The position numbers and the translations under genes were made by a program. A stretch of DNA of 24,085 nt from a virus. Position 1 is the first letter of the stretch, and every line of letters starts with the position of its first letter. Of this stretch, positions 13,805-22,600 are shown piece after piece. The DNA lies in IMG/VR virus record IMGVR_UViG_3300042549_004264, positions 1 through 24,085 of that record; one strand, 5' to 3'. Below the pieces are notes generated by a model. It was given only the letters and a program-made list of their open reading frames with translations. It was not told the origin of the DNA and did no database searches.

Positions 13805-15688
13805 ATGTTGCAAGTGCGGGAAAGTCGCATTAAGTTTATCTGCGTGCGAACCAATATCGTCCCAGACTACGAACCGAAAGCTCTCGATGGCGGAGGCTTT
13901 AAGATCTGCGGCGCGGATCTTCCGCCCTGCTCCAGATTGGACGCGCAACTCTGGGGTTTCCGCCACACCGAGAACTGGAAACAGAAGGAATACCTGTTCT
14001 GGCGGATCGCCGACCACTGGTGGAACTCCAACGGAAAGGAGAAGATGGCGCGGCACCACTGGTCTGAAATGATTATCCGAGAGTGCTGTCAGAACCGTTA
14101 CGTCGCAGTGGGTGGAGCCGCGAGCGGGGGCAAATCGTGGGTTCTTGCCGGATGGGCATTGGTGTGGTGGATGTGCGCCCCGAGCACCACGAAGATTCTG
14201 CTCACATCAACCCACCTTTCCGGTGCGCGTGACCGGATCTGGGGTGCGATACTTCAGCTTATCGACGACATCCCCGAACCGCCGTGCCGCATTGTGGACT
14301 CTATCGGTCTGATAGCCTACATGTGTCCCAAAACCGGGAAGTCCTACTCCACGTTCGGTTTGAAGCTGGTGTCCGCCGACAAGAAGCAAGGTAAGCGCAA
14401 GATCGACAAGATGATCGGCGGCAAAGCCCCCAGGGTCTTGCTTGTGGCCGACGAGCTGGGGGGTATTTCCGAGTCCGTGCAAGAGGCTTTCTCTTCCAAC
14501 CTTGCCACGAACCCCGAGACGCAGATGGTCGGCCTGTCGAACCCGGCGAGCCGCTTCGACCCGTTCGGGGTGTTCTGCACGCCGAAAGGTGGTTGGGAAG
14601 CGGTTGACGTGATAAACGATATGGGGTGGGACATGCAGATCGGCGGACGGTATATCCGGCTGGATGCCTACGACTCCCCGAACTTTCACCTTCAGGAAGG
14701 TGAGGGTGAGGGTTACAGCTACCTCCCTTCGCAGCGGACAATCGACGAAGCCCTTGATTCCCTCGGAGCCACGCCCGAGGAAGCCGCGAAGTCCGGTGGA
14801 TTCCTGCGGATGTTCCGTGCCGTGTTCAACGATTCGGATAACGGGGAAACCGTGTATTCCGTGGCGGAGATCACGAAGTCCGAAGCGATGACTAAGGTTA
14901 CGCTGACGGGCAGCACAACCCTCGCCGGACTCGACCCCTCGTTCTCGTCGGGCGGGGATGCCACCGTGCTGAAACTCGGGTCGCTCGGCTACGACGAACT
15001 CGGGCAGCACTCCATAGTGTTCGGCGATGCCGTGCGGATCTACGAGGACTCGATGGACAAGACCGAACCGCGCAACGTCCAGATCGCCCGCAAGGTCGTG
15101 GCCGAGTGCAAGAAGCGCGGCGTGAAACCCGAGAACCTTTCCGTGGACGCCACCGGTGCGGGCGGTCCATTCTGCGACATCCTCCAGATGGTGTGGGATT
15201 CCAACGAGTTCCTGCGCGTCCAGTTCGGAGGTGCCGCCTCTGACCGGAAGATCAAGAACGACTCGAAGACCACTTGTCGCGAACGCTACGAGAACCGTGC
15301 GTCCGAGCTGTTCTTCATCGGGAAGCAGTATCTCCTCGGTCGCCAGATGTTCGGCCTGTCCGGCGACATGGTGAAGCAGATGACCTCGCGCCTATTCTCC
15401 ACGAAGAAGGGTGTGAAGGGTCTGCGGATGCAGGTTGAGCCGAAGAAGGAATACAAGGCGCGGATGGGCGAGTCGCCCGACGAAACGGATGCTTCGTTCG
15501 TCCTGCTTGAAGGTGCGAGGTCACGGCATTTCTTCATGCCCGCCGATCCGATGGAGGCTCAGAAGAAAGCCGCTGCACGGGATGACGTGTTCGCCCCGGT
15601 GAGCCTGCGGAAACTGAACGGTCGCCCGAGCCGCACGTTCGCCGATCTCGACGACGCCGCGCTGGGGCATGAGGCTCACTTGGTGTGA
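13805..15688 (+). CDS. terL: Terminase large subunit (packaging ATPase/nuclease)
   Basis: 627 residues from ATG 13805, the first Met in the intergenic gap; the frame stays open upstream only through the oppositely oriented small-terminase gene. The ATPase half has Walker A GGAASGGKS (about 103-111), Walker B VLLVADE (about 211-217) and a coupling-type SNPAS motif near 245-249. The nuclease half shows GLDPSFSSGGDAT (Asp ~377), LSVDATGAGG (Asp ~448) and GESPDETDA (Asp ~559/562), the three acidic sites of an RNase H-like domain. It cleaves concatemers and drives DNA through the portal. It is the only rightward gene here, divergent from small terminase and overlapping the accessory gene on its right tail-to-tail by 13 bp. 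It has no Shine-Dalgarno. Confidence 0.92.
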   Translation: MLQVRESRIKFICVRTNIVPDYEPKALDGGGFKICGADLPPCSRLDAQLWGFRHTENWKQKEYLFWRIADHWWNSNGKEKMARHHWSEMIIRECCQNRYVAVGGAASGGKSWVLAGWALVWWMCAPSTTKILLTSTHLSGARDRIWGAILQLIDDIPEPPCRIVDSIGLIAYMCPKTGKSYSTFGLKLVSADKKQGKRKIDKMIGGKAPRVLLVADELGGISESVQEAFSSNLATNPETQMVGLSNPASRFDPFGVFCTPKGGWEAVDVINDMGWDMQIGGRYIRLDAYDSPNFHLQEGEGEGYSYLPSQRTIDEALDSLGATPEEAAKSGGFLRMFRAVFNDSDNGETVYSVAEITKSEAMTKVTLTGSTTLAGLDPSFSSGGDATVLKLGSLGYDELGQHSIVFGDAVRIYEDSMDKTEPRNVQIARKVVAECKKRGVKPENLSVDATGAGGPFCDILQMVWDSNEFLRVQFGGAASDRKIKNDSKTTCRERYENRASELFFIGKQYLLGRQMFGLSGDMVKQMTSRLFSTKKGVKGLRMQVEPKKEYKARMGESPDETDASFVLLEGARSRHFFMPADPMEAQKKAAARDDVFAPVSLRKLNGRPSRTFADLDDAALGHEAHLV

Positions 15689-16011
15689 TCGTCCCATTTA
15701 TTTAATGCGCGTAGAAATGCTTCGGCACGCTGCGACGCGGATGCGGATACCGTAAAACATGGATACGGGATACGCTCTTGTTCCTGCACTACTTTCAGAA
15801 CCCACTGGTAGTAGATGAGTTTTTCATCCAGATTGAGTGTGTTCTCAAACTCAGCGCACGCATTGAGGTCGTTGAGATAGTCGGGAAGTTCGCCACAGAA
15901 TCCGTCGGGTTTAACCCATACGTCTCCTTCATCCCCACATGGGGCGGCGACAAATTCGGACTTCCACCCGCACGCCTCAGCTATCGTTATTCGTTGTTGT
16001 TCTGGTTTCAT
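15676..16011 (-). CDS. Phage ABA-sandwich-type protein, copy 2
   Basis: 111 residues from MKPEQQRITIAEACGW. The start ATG at 16009-16011 overlaps the stop of the upstream paralogue as ATGA, which excludes the slightly longer in-frame Met at 16026. It shares with the neighbour: QRI-x-IAEACGW at the N-terminus, LPDYLNDLNACAEFE in the middle, and SQRAEAFLRALNKWDD at the end. This pattern matches the small 'phage ABA sandwich' proteins common in phage accessory regions; their function is not known. The C-terminal end overlaps the 3' end of the large-terminase gene on the other strand. Confidence 0.75.
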   Translation of the reverse strand: MKPEQQRITIAEACGWKSEFVAAPCGDEGDVWVKPDGFCGELPDYLNDLNACAEFENTLNLDEKLIYYQWVLKVVQEQERIPYPCFTVSASASQRAEAFLRALNKWDDHTK

Positions 16012-16337
16012 GGTTCGTCCTCCCATTTGTTGATCGTGCGGAGGAAGGCTTCTGCGCGTTGGGCGGCGGTAGCGCAGAACGGGTTATTCGTGAGCCTACA
16101 TAATGAGCGTTCATACGCCCCACCTTTTATGATTCCTGCGGGTAAACACTTTTCCGCTTCGTGCATCGCGTCTAGCGAGTCCAGGTAGTCGGGGACACCT
16201 ACTCGGTATCCTTCCGGATTTACGCCGCGCAGGAATTTACTTTCAACCATTCCAAGTCTGGGACTTGGAGCTAGTCTGGAAATGTTCGTCCACCCGCAAG
16301 CCTCTGCAATCGCTATCCTCTGTTTTTCTTCGTCCAT
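16008..16337 (-). CDS. Phage ABA-sandwich-type protein, copy 1
   Basis: 109 residues starting MDEEKQRIAIAEACGW. Conserved blocks are the N-terminal IAEACGW, GVPDYLDSLDAMHEAEKCLP, and AAQRAEAFLRTINKWEDEP at the end. Between the first two is a basic/hydrophobic insert (SRLAPSPRLGMVESKFLRG) that differs from copy 2, so the pair has diverged mainly in the middle. The gene follows the promoter-like repeat at 16347-16374 and is translationally coupled to copy 2. Family is recognised from the motif set; molecular role is unknown. Confidence 0.75.
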   Translation of the reverse strand: MDEEKQRIAIAEACGWTNISRLAPSPRLGMVESKFLRGVNPEGYRVGVPDYLDSLDAMHEAEKCLPAGIIKGGAYERSLCRLTNNPFCATAAQRAEAFLRTINKWEDEP

Positions 16338-16346
16338 GGTGCGACC

Positions 16347-16374
16347 AACTTATGCAATTCCGCAAACCCGTCAA
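16347..16374 (-). promoter_or_regulatory. Promoter-like site upstream of ABA-sandwich copy 1, carrying the repeated element
   Basis: On the minus strand, TTGACG (16369-16374), 16-bp spacer, TAAGTT (16347-16352), 9 bp from the ATG at 16337. The 18 bp at 16357-16374 are identical to 19646-19663. The -10 box is weak (3 of 6 consensus positions), so the -35/repeat is the stronger evidence. Confidence 0.45.
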
Positions 16375-16388
16375 GCCCTGAAATCGAA

Positions 16389-16416
16389 CGACCCGGTGGA
16401 TTGAACCACCGGGTCG
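16389..16416 (-). terminator. Strong hairpin after the 154-aa gene (possible terminator)
   Basis: A perfect 11-bp inverted repeat, CGACCCGGTGG (16389-16399) and CCACCGGGTCG (16406-16416), with a 6-nt loop. A second stem CGACGG/CCGTCG (16431-16436, 16448-16453) precedes it. The leftward tail TTCGATTT is only partly T-rich, so termination may be inefficient. It lies between the 154-aa gene's stop and the next promoter-like site. Confidence 0.5.
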
Positions 16417-16482
16417 CCGAACCATGAAAACGACGGGAAACTACAAACCGTCGGAGGGAGTATGCCTCACGGGTGGTGGGTG

Positions 16483-16947
16483 TCAAATGTCAAATTCCTG
16501 ATAGCCCACTTCGCTCGTATCATCATTTAGTAGAAATGCCAACCCTTCGATTTGCTCTTTCAACTCCGCATTCTCGCGAGCTAGTTTTTCAATGCGCATC
16601 CTCAAACGGGCTTCTAGTTTCTCGTGGTAATCCTCAGTGGATTCGCAAAAGATGTCAGAACCCGTATCGCGGGAGCCTCTTTTCCCGTTTGATAGGTAGT
16701 CCACTACCCCTGTATCCGAAATACCACGGTAAGCAAAACTGCTGCCGGACACTGCTCTCGGTTCATGCGGTATGTATGTGGCACCATAGGGTGCCCAAGA
16801 GTGGAATCGACTGGCGTGCGGTCCGCTGTCATATTCGACTTTTAAAGGTGTGTGTTTTGATCGTATGAAAACCAATTCACCCCTACGGTTAATGTAGGTT
16901 TTACCTACTTCCAATTTCAGTTCTTGAGGCGGGATCTTGGTTATCAT
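16483..16947 (-). CDS. Hypothetical phage protein with C-terminal coiled coil, 154 aa
   Basis: The N-terminal part, LKLEVGKTYINRRGELVFIR, has the 'LEVGKTY-x-x-R-x-G' pattern frequent in small phage early or accessory proteins with an SH3-like beta fold. Middle residues are aromatic and Gly-rich (FHSWAPYGATYIPHEP). The C-terminus is a clear coiled coil (EKLEARLRMRIEKLARENAE, then LKEQIEGLAFLL). No catalytic motif is seen. It has its own good sigma70-type promoter 8 bp before the ATG and a strong hairpin after the stop, so it may be a single-gene unit. By eye the DNA is more AT-rich than its neighbours, which suits an accessory gene. Function is unknown. Confidence 0.7.
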   Translation of the reverse strand: MITKIPPQELKLEVGKTYINRRGELVFIRSKHTPLKVEYDSGPHASRFHSWAPYGATYIPHEPRAVSGSSFAYRGISDTGVVDYLSNGKRGSRDTGSDIFCESTEDYHEKLEARLRMRIEKLARENAELKEQIEGLAFLLNDDTSEVGYQEFDI

Positions 16948-16955
16948 GGTGCCGC

Positions 16956-16985
16956 AGTATATTGGCGATACCGCAAGAGTGTCAA
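16956..16985 (-). promoter_or_regulatory. Sigma70-type promoter for the 154-aa gene
   Basis: On the minus strand, TTGACA (16980-16985), 18-bp spacer, TATACT (16956-16961), with 8 bp to the ATG at 16947. The -35 box contains the stop codon of the upstream 338-aa gene. A start site about 2 nt before the ATG is predicted, so the mRNA would be essentially leaderless. It shares the TTGAC...TTGCGG pattern of the repeated element. Confidence 0.65.
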
Positions 16986-17998
16986 GGAACGAGTTTCTCC
17001 GTGAGAACGTCGTCGTCGGATTTCACTTCCGACGTGGCCGTTTCGACCGCCATTGTCAGGGCGCGGATCTGGAGCTTCCGCATCTCGTCGCGTTTCTCGG
17101 CATCGGGTAGCGCGTCGAACGCCTTGTATTCCTCGGGTGTGAGAAGCAGGCTTGCGAGCTGACGACCTCTTGTGTGATCCCCTTGAAGTAGGTAGGGGGT
17201 TTTGTCGTTGGGGTCGATGCCGTATTGCGACCTCTCCATGTTCGGGATGAACCGGAAGTCGTCCTTCGCGAGATCCTTGAGGAGTGTGGCTTTCTCCTTC
17301 TGCGCGGCCTTGCGGTCTTCGACTTTCTCGGACATCGCTTTCCGGTTGGCGTCGAGCAGGGCTTTCGTGGCTCCGATGACATATGGATCGCCGGTAGCCA
17401 CCAGTTCCGCAGGCACGCCGGACTCGGCGGCTTCCATGATCTGCGCCTCCGTGAGCGTGGATACTTTCGGCAGCGGGATCATCGACTTCGCGGTGCTCAC
17501 CGCACGAGCTGCGTCTGGGTCTGCGGCGACGAAGCCAAGGTTCTCGGTGGTGAGCCTGTCGATCTCGGCGGACTTCGCAAGAGGGTCGAGATCGGTGCGT
17601 GACATCACCCCTTTCACGGCATCCGTGAATGTCGCCCGTGCGGCGGTCTGTTCAACGGCGGTCTGCTGCCGCTGCCGCATGGCGGCGAGGGAACCCTGCG
17701 CTTGTTCGATGCGGAGGTTGTTCATCATTGACTGGCGGCGTTCGGCTTCCAGCTTCGACCGTTGCGCCGACACGTCGTTGATCCCGGCGAGCAGCTTCGA
17801 CTGGAGGGCGATCTTGTCCTCGGGACGCAGATGCCGCTCGGCACCGATGTCCGTGAAGAGCTTCTTCGCCATAGGGTCGATGTCCCGGCGCGGGTCGAAG
17901 TCGGCGACGGGCGGCGGTTCTGAGGCGGGCATGACAGCGGTGGCCGACGGGTATCCGTCGAGCATGTCGTCTGGGGTGAATGCGTCTTCGTAGGGCAT
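16982..17998 (-). CDS. Probable internal virion protein, 338 aa
   Basis: The start MPYEDAFTPDDML at 17996-17998 lies 5 bp after the upstream stop; the longer in-frame start is inside that gene. The protein is charged and helical: RHLRPEDKIALQSKLLAGIN, then VSAQRSKLEAERRQSMMNNL, then KAMSEKVEDRKAAQKEKATL. There are short Pro-rich linkers near the N-terminus (ASEPPPVADFDPRR). No enzymatic motif is seen. Gene order (giant protein, 135 aa, 398 aa, 338 aa) and composition resemble the internal/ejection protein block of podovirus-type phages. This is an inference. The stop codon is embedded in the promoter of the following gene. Confidence 0.6.
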   Translation of the reverse strand: MPYEDAFTPDDMLDGYPSATAVMPASEPPPVADFDPRRDIDPMAKKLFTDIGAERHLRPEDKIALQSKLLAGINDVSAQRSKLEAERRQSMMNNLRIEQAQGSLAAMRQRQQTAVEQTAARATFTDAVKGVMSRTDLDPLAKSAEIDRLTTENLGFVAADPDAARAVSTAKSMIPLPKVSTLTEAQIMEAAESGVPAELVATGDPYVIGATKALLDANRKAMSEKVEDRKAAQKEKATLLKDLAKDDFRFIPNMERSQYGIDPNDKTPYLLQGDHTRGRQLASLLLTPEEYKAFDALPDAEKRDEMRKLQIRALTMAVETATSEVKSDDDVLTEKLVP

Positions 17999-18003
17999 GG
18001 TAG

Positions 18004-19200
18004 TTATTTCCGGTTGCGAAACTCTTCCGCCCACTTGTTCGTGCTTTCGGAGAAAGCCCTAATGTCCGCGAGCATAGATCCGGCTCCTGTGGCGACTTTC
18101 TTCGAGATCTTGCGGAGGCCTGCCACCGACACGTTCTGCTCTCTGGCGCGATCAAGATACCCCATATCTCTGCGGCCACGCCATGTCTTAGATGCGTCGA
18201 AAGCAGATGAGCCGCCGTAGTTCTCGTCGTTGTCGGCACTTGCAATGAGGTCGTTGACGCCGGACAGCACCGATGTCGGTTGCGTCGGAGCCGCCGCACG
18301 GACGGGGTTTGTTCCAGGAGGTGCAGCCGGAGCCGTAGTGGACATGGGTTTCTGCCCGCCCTGATATGAAACTGGTTTTGCGAACGCCTTATTCATCGCC
18401 ACGTTCTTACCTGCACGAACGTCCGCATCTTTGCGTGCGAAGTAATCCGCCGCCGCCCCTTGGATGCCTTGCTCGGCGATGTTCTTGCGGGCGACATCCG
18501 CGCCGTATCTCGGTGCGGTGTTTGCGACCGCCGTAGCAGGGGCTTCGTTTCGGGGGGTGTCACCGCCCACGGCTTTCCATAGCCCCCGGTCAAACTCCTC
18601 TTTGGTCAAACCTATGCTCTCGGCACTGCGACGGAACATGGGGCTTCCTGGATCTTTGGCCTTCCGCATCTCCGCGAAGAGCGACTGCCGCGCTTCAAGG
18701 TTCTCGGATTTCTCGGCGCGTGCTTTCGCGACCGGACCGAAGGTTCCGGCAAGCGAGGCTTCACGGCTTTTCCGTGCGTCCTCCTGCGCGAAAGACTCGC
18801 GGACGGGAGCCGTAGGGGCGGTTGCGTCCAGCCCCGGTGTCGGGCTTGCGTCGAGGCGGGATGCCGGAGTTGCGTCCAGTCTTGGATTGGGGCTTGCGGC
18901 GGCACGCGCTTCACCCATCAGCGACCCATCGCCGAAAGTGGTCTTCGCTTTCTCGTTCACGACCATCTGAGCGGTGTCGAGTTTCCGACGCATGTCCGTG
19001 ATGTTCCGCTCCGAAGAACTGAAGCCTTTGTTCTCGGCACGCCAAAGTGCTGCCTCGCCGCGAAGTTTGCCAGCTTGTTCGCGATAGCCCTGCCGTTCCA
19101 AACGCCGTGCTTGCCGCTCAAGGTCGCCCGCAGGCGTACCGAGCTTCATGCCCTCACCGAGTTTCTGAGATACGAATGCGCCCATGCGTGATTGACGCAT
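18004..19200 (-). CDS. Probable internal virion protein with P-x-LDA repeats, 398 aa
   Basis: Start MRQSRMGAFVSQKLGEG; a second ATG at 19185 (MGAF) is possible. The N-terminal 90 residues are helical with RQARRLERQGYREQAGKLRG. A low-complexity linker at about residues 101-132 carries three short repeats, PRLDATP, SRLDASP and PGLDATA. Further on are charged helices and Ala/Pro-rich linkers (APAAPPGTNPVRAAAPTQPT). The C-terminus has AGSMLADIRAFSESTNKWAE. Extended linkers between helical parts fit a protein that must thread or rearrange, as ejected virion proteins do. No enzymatic domain is recognised. Placement between the 135-aa and 338-aa genes suggests a shared transcript. Confidence 0.6.
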   Translation of the reverse strand: MRQSRMGAFVSQKLGEGMKLGTPAGDLERQARRLERQGYREQAGKLRGEAALWRAENKGFSSSERNITDMRRKLDTAQMVVNEKAKTTFGDGSLMGEARAAASPNPRLDATPASRLDASPTPGLDATAPTAPVRESFAQEDARKSREASLAGTFGPVAKARAEKSENLEARQSLFAEMRKAKDPGSPMFRRSAESIGLTKEEFDRGLWKAVGGDTPRNEAPATAVANTAPRYGADVARKNIAEQGIQGAAADYFARKDADVRAGKNVAMNKAFAKPVSYQGGQKPMSTTAPAAPPGTNPVRAAAPTQPTSVLSGVNDLIASADNDENYGGSSAFDASKTWRGRRDMGYLDRAREQNVSVAGLRKISKKVATGAGSMLADIRAFSESTNKWAEEFRNRK

Positions 19201-19215
19201 GGATGGGGGGCGGTG

Positions 19216-19623
19216 TCAATCCGCGATTTCCACCACGTTCTCAGGCTTCTCGCCCGCCGTAGCCCGTTTGTGGAGATCCTCGATGTAGCAGCCCATGACG
19301 GCGGAGAGTCCGTTGAGATGGTGAAGAACCGACCCTGCGACCACCAGTGAGTCGGCCATGGGGACGATCTTCCATTTCTCAATGAGTTCACGGAAGTCGC
19401 GGGTCATCTGATCGACATCATGCTCCCTGCGCTGCTGGGTGTCGAACCTGCCTTGCAGGCCGAACTCCAGCGACAGCTTGAGGTTGAGGTCGTTGAGTTC
19501 CATGTCCGGGTTCGCGTCGGCGATCTCCTGCATCTGGCGGAGTTCGTCTTCCGTGAGTTCCGGGGCGAAGGTGTCCCGCACGGTGGCGAGACGCTGGATC
19601 AAGGGGTGTGGTTGGTTTTCCAT
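19216..19623 (-). CDS. Hypothetical 135-aa acidic protein
   Basis: I choose ATG 19621-19623 (MENQPHPLIQRL) over an in-frame GTG at 19644, because the GTG falls between the -35-like TTGACG and any usable -10 box. The protein is acidic and helical: PELTEDELRQMQEIADANPD, then MELNDLNLKLSLEFGLQGRF, then REHDVDQMTRDFRELIEKW. A mildly hydrophobic C-terminal half follows (ADSLVVAGSVLHHLNGLSAV), with no clear TM. No family is recognised. It is the first gene after the giant polyvalent protein and 15 bp before the 398-aa gene. Possibly a chaperone or minor virion component; this is a guess from size and place. Confidence 0.55.
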   Translation of the reverse strand: MENQPHPLIQRLATVRDTFAPELTEDELRQMQEIADANPDMELNDLNLKLSLEFGLQGRFDTQQRREHDVDQMTRDFRELIEKWKIVPMADSLVVAGSVLHHLNGLSAVMGCYIEDLHKRATAGEKPENVVEIAD

Positions 19624-19645
19624 TGGCGGGGTTACTCTTTTCACG

Positions 19646-19663
19646 ATTCCGCAAACCCGTCAA
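19646..19663. repeat. 18-bp repeated element, copy at 19646
   Basis: On the minus strand it reads TTGACGGGTTTGCGGAAT, identical to 16357-16374. It begins 3 bp after the stop codon of the giant gene and precedes the 135-aa gene. TTGACG could act as a -35 box; the matching -10 (AAGAGT, 18 bp on, 10 bp before the ATG) is poor. Confidence 0.75.
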
Positions 19664-19666
19664 TCC

Positions 19667-22600
19667 CTATTTTTCATCGACGGGGTATCTTGCTGGGCGG
19701 GATGTGTAGATGTAGTTCAGGAACTTCTTCCCTTCGTCACCGTGTTTTTCGATGATGTCCTGCATCTGCTCTTTCGGGAACACGATGCGCTCCGTGATCC
19801 CGCCGTATAGGAGGTTGTTGATGTTTCGTTCGGATATTTTCGCCTTGGACATTGCTTCCCGAACAGGTGCGTCCTCACCAAAAAGGGTGGAGAAAGCCTT
19901 TGCCGTGTTCAGGATTCCTGCCGTGACCTTGTCTGTGGCTTCGGCGCGGTCGTCGTAGAGGCTCTTCATCTCATCAAACGAGATAGGGTTTGGTGAGAAT
20001 ACCTTGTAGGTGATGCTAGACAGCTCACTCTTCTGCTTGCGCCAGTTGCGGAACGCACGGAGCATGATGTCCTCATTGCTGATAGACATGATGCGGACAG
20101 GTGCGATGGTCGCCCACACCATGCCTTCCGGACGTTGCCAGAACTCCGCTCCTTCGGTGTCGCGGTTCATCGCTTCTAGGGTCTTGATTCCCTGCGACAG
20201 GATCTTCGGATTGTAGGAGCCTTCGACGATGTGGAACGCCGACTTCCACGCTTTCATCAGGTCGGTGTCGGATTCAAGGTATATCGGGAAACCGTTGTCG
20301 TCGCGGTTTCTGCGGGTGTCCATCACCTTTCCGGCGACGATGTTCTCTCCGATGAGATCCTCCGCGATGAACCTTCCCATGATCGCCGGGATCTCGCCGA
20401 GTTCGGACGCATCGCCTTTTGCGATTGCCCCGATTAGGGAATCCGCCGTCCGCGAGAACGGGTCTGTAACAAACGATATGGGGTTCGCGTAGGTCATGTT
20501 CAGGATGCGGAGAACCTTCTGCTCGTCGTCCTTGAAATAGTAGAGCGATGAGTTCCGCAGGTATATGGGTAGCGAGGCGCGGATCGCGTCATCCTCGTCG
20601 TCGGTGATACCCATGACAAGACGTTGGATGATGATCGGCAGGGCTGCCGTGCCGAGACCATACACCGCGATCATTGCCGCACGTTTACGGCGACCGTATT
20701 TCTGGAGAACCGGGTTGTCTGAATCCATCCATTCTCCGGACAGATTCCAGGTGTTCACGGTGTTGCGGATGTTCTCCGACTTGAACCCGAGGAACGGTGC
20801 CATGAGTGCGCCGAGGCCGGAGCCTGTGAACCCGCTCACGAAGGACGACCTTTCCGACTTGGACGGCATCACCATCTTCGTGAGGCGGGAAGCCTCCTGC
20901 ATGATCTCCTTATCGGTGCCGAAGTCCGCTTCCTTGAGTTTCGTCTTGAAGTCGTTGTAAACCATCACCGTGAAGATGACCTCGGAAACCTCCGAGTATT
21001 GCGAGAGTTTGCCGACAAACGCTTTGTATGCCGCCTTGCCTTTTTTCGCGGCCTTGCCGAGAGCCATGTCCGCTTTGCCGGAAGTGACCATGAGATCCTC
21101 GATCCCAGCGTTCGGGTTCGCGCCGACCTCGTCAAGAAGCTGCATGAGGTAGCCAACCGTCGCACCATCGAAGGCGATGCGTCCGGCGACAAGCTCCTGA
21201 AACTCCGGGGTGATCTCGCCGTTCGGTTTGAGCGACTGCCGGACGAACCCGGTAGCGGCTTTCCAGTTCGCGGCGTTGGTGAAGTCCACGCCCTGCGATG
21301 CCGCCATGATCGAACCGCCGAGGACGTTGCGTATGTAGGTGGCGGGGTTGCCAAGAACCGCGACTCCGAGCGACATGCCAGCCGCACCGATCATCACCTT
21401 GCTCACGTTGCCGAGGAGTTCCTGTGCCGCCGTCTCGTCGGCGTTGCGCCCGGTCTTGAACGATGCACGGAACCGCTTCGCGTCCTCCTTGGAGGCGTAG
21501 AGTCCCCCGAGCGGGCGGAACGCGGCGTTGCCTTCGTTCGGTGAGATGACCGGCTCGAACCCGTAGTATTTACCCGGCTGCGGAAGCATCATGTCCTTGA
21601 CGTTCACGCCCATGTTTTTCGACGTGATGAAGTGATCGGTGGCGATCCGGTCTGCGGATGCACCGATCTCTGGGAGCGCGTCGGCGAGGCTGCCGCCATC
21701 CGCGAAAAACTTGAACGCCTCTTCCAGACGTTGCGAGATTTCCTCCGCGTCGGCTTTCGTGTCGCGCATCCCGGCGTTGAACCGCGAGTCGAGCGCGGCA
21801 CGTAGGGTGACGAACATCCTGTCGCGAACGTCGGCCTTGAGGTCGTCGTTGCCGCCTTCGGCGAACACCTTGCGCATGGTGTCGCGACCCTTGGCGTAGG
21901 TGACACCTGAGGTTTTCTCGGCCTCGGTGATGAACCTGCCGGACTCGATGCCGGAGTCGCGGATGCTGGTGAGGAGCTTCTGGTTCACGATGAGGCGACC
22001 GAGAGACATCGCGGTGTAGGCGAGGTTGAACACGGGGTCGGTGTTCACCTGGAGAACGCGCTGCATCTCCTCGGGGAGATTGACCTTCTTCATATAGCGG
22101 GCGATCTCGTTGGACACCGAGCTTCCACCGAACGCATTGCCTGAGCTGTCGCTGTGGCCGAGGATGAAGTCCTCGAAGAGAGCTTCGGCACGTCCGACGG
22201 CGCGTCTTGCGGCTTCCTTACGGAGGGCTGCGATGGTGGCGTCGTAGTCGCCCGCCGTGAACGCATCGCGCATGAACTCGGGGTCGCGCTCCAGTTCGCG
22301 GAACACCTGATCCTCGGCGATGGGGATGAGGTATTGGATGAAGCCCTCCTTCGCGGCGATGAGTTCCGGCTCCTTCGGATGGAGGATGCGGTCTGCCATC
22401 TTGGGGTCTTGGTGGATCTGGTAGCTGCGGACGAGGTGGATGCCCATCGAGTTGTCCACGATGGCCTTGAACTCGGGGCGGTCTTCCGAGAGGCGGCTGA
22501 CCTCGCGCTGAAGGTCGTTGGTGAGCTTGCGGAGTTCGAGGACAGCCTCGAAGGTGTCCGGAGAGGTGATCGACAGTCGGTTGAGCGCGGTCTGCTGGTC

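Noticed and set aside
16389-16453. Possible tRNA on the minus strand (GGTTCAATCC)
   Set aside because: The perfect palindrome leaves a 6-nt loop instead of 7, and the upstream stem has an 11-nt loop. No D-arm or acceptor stem is present.
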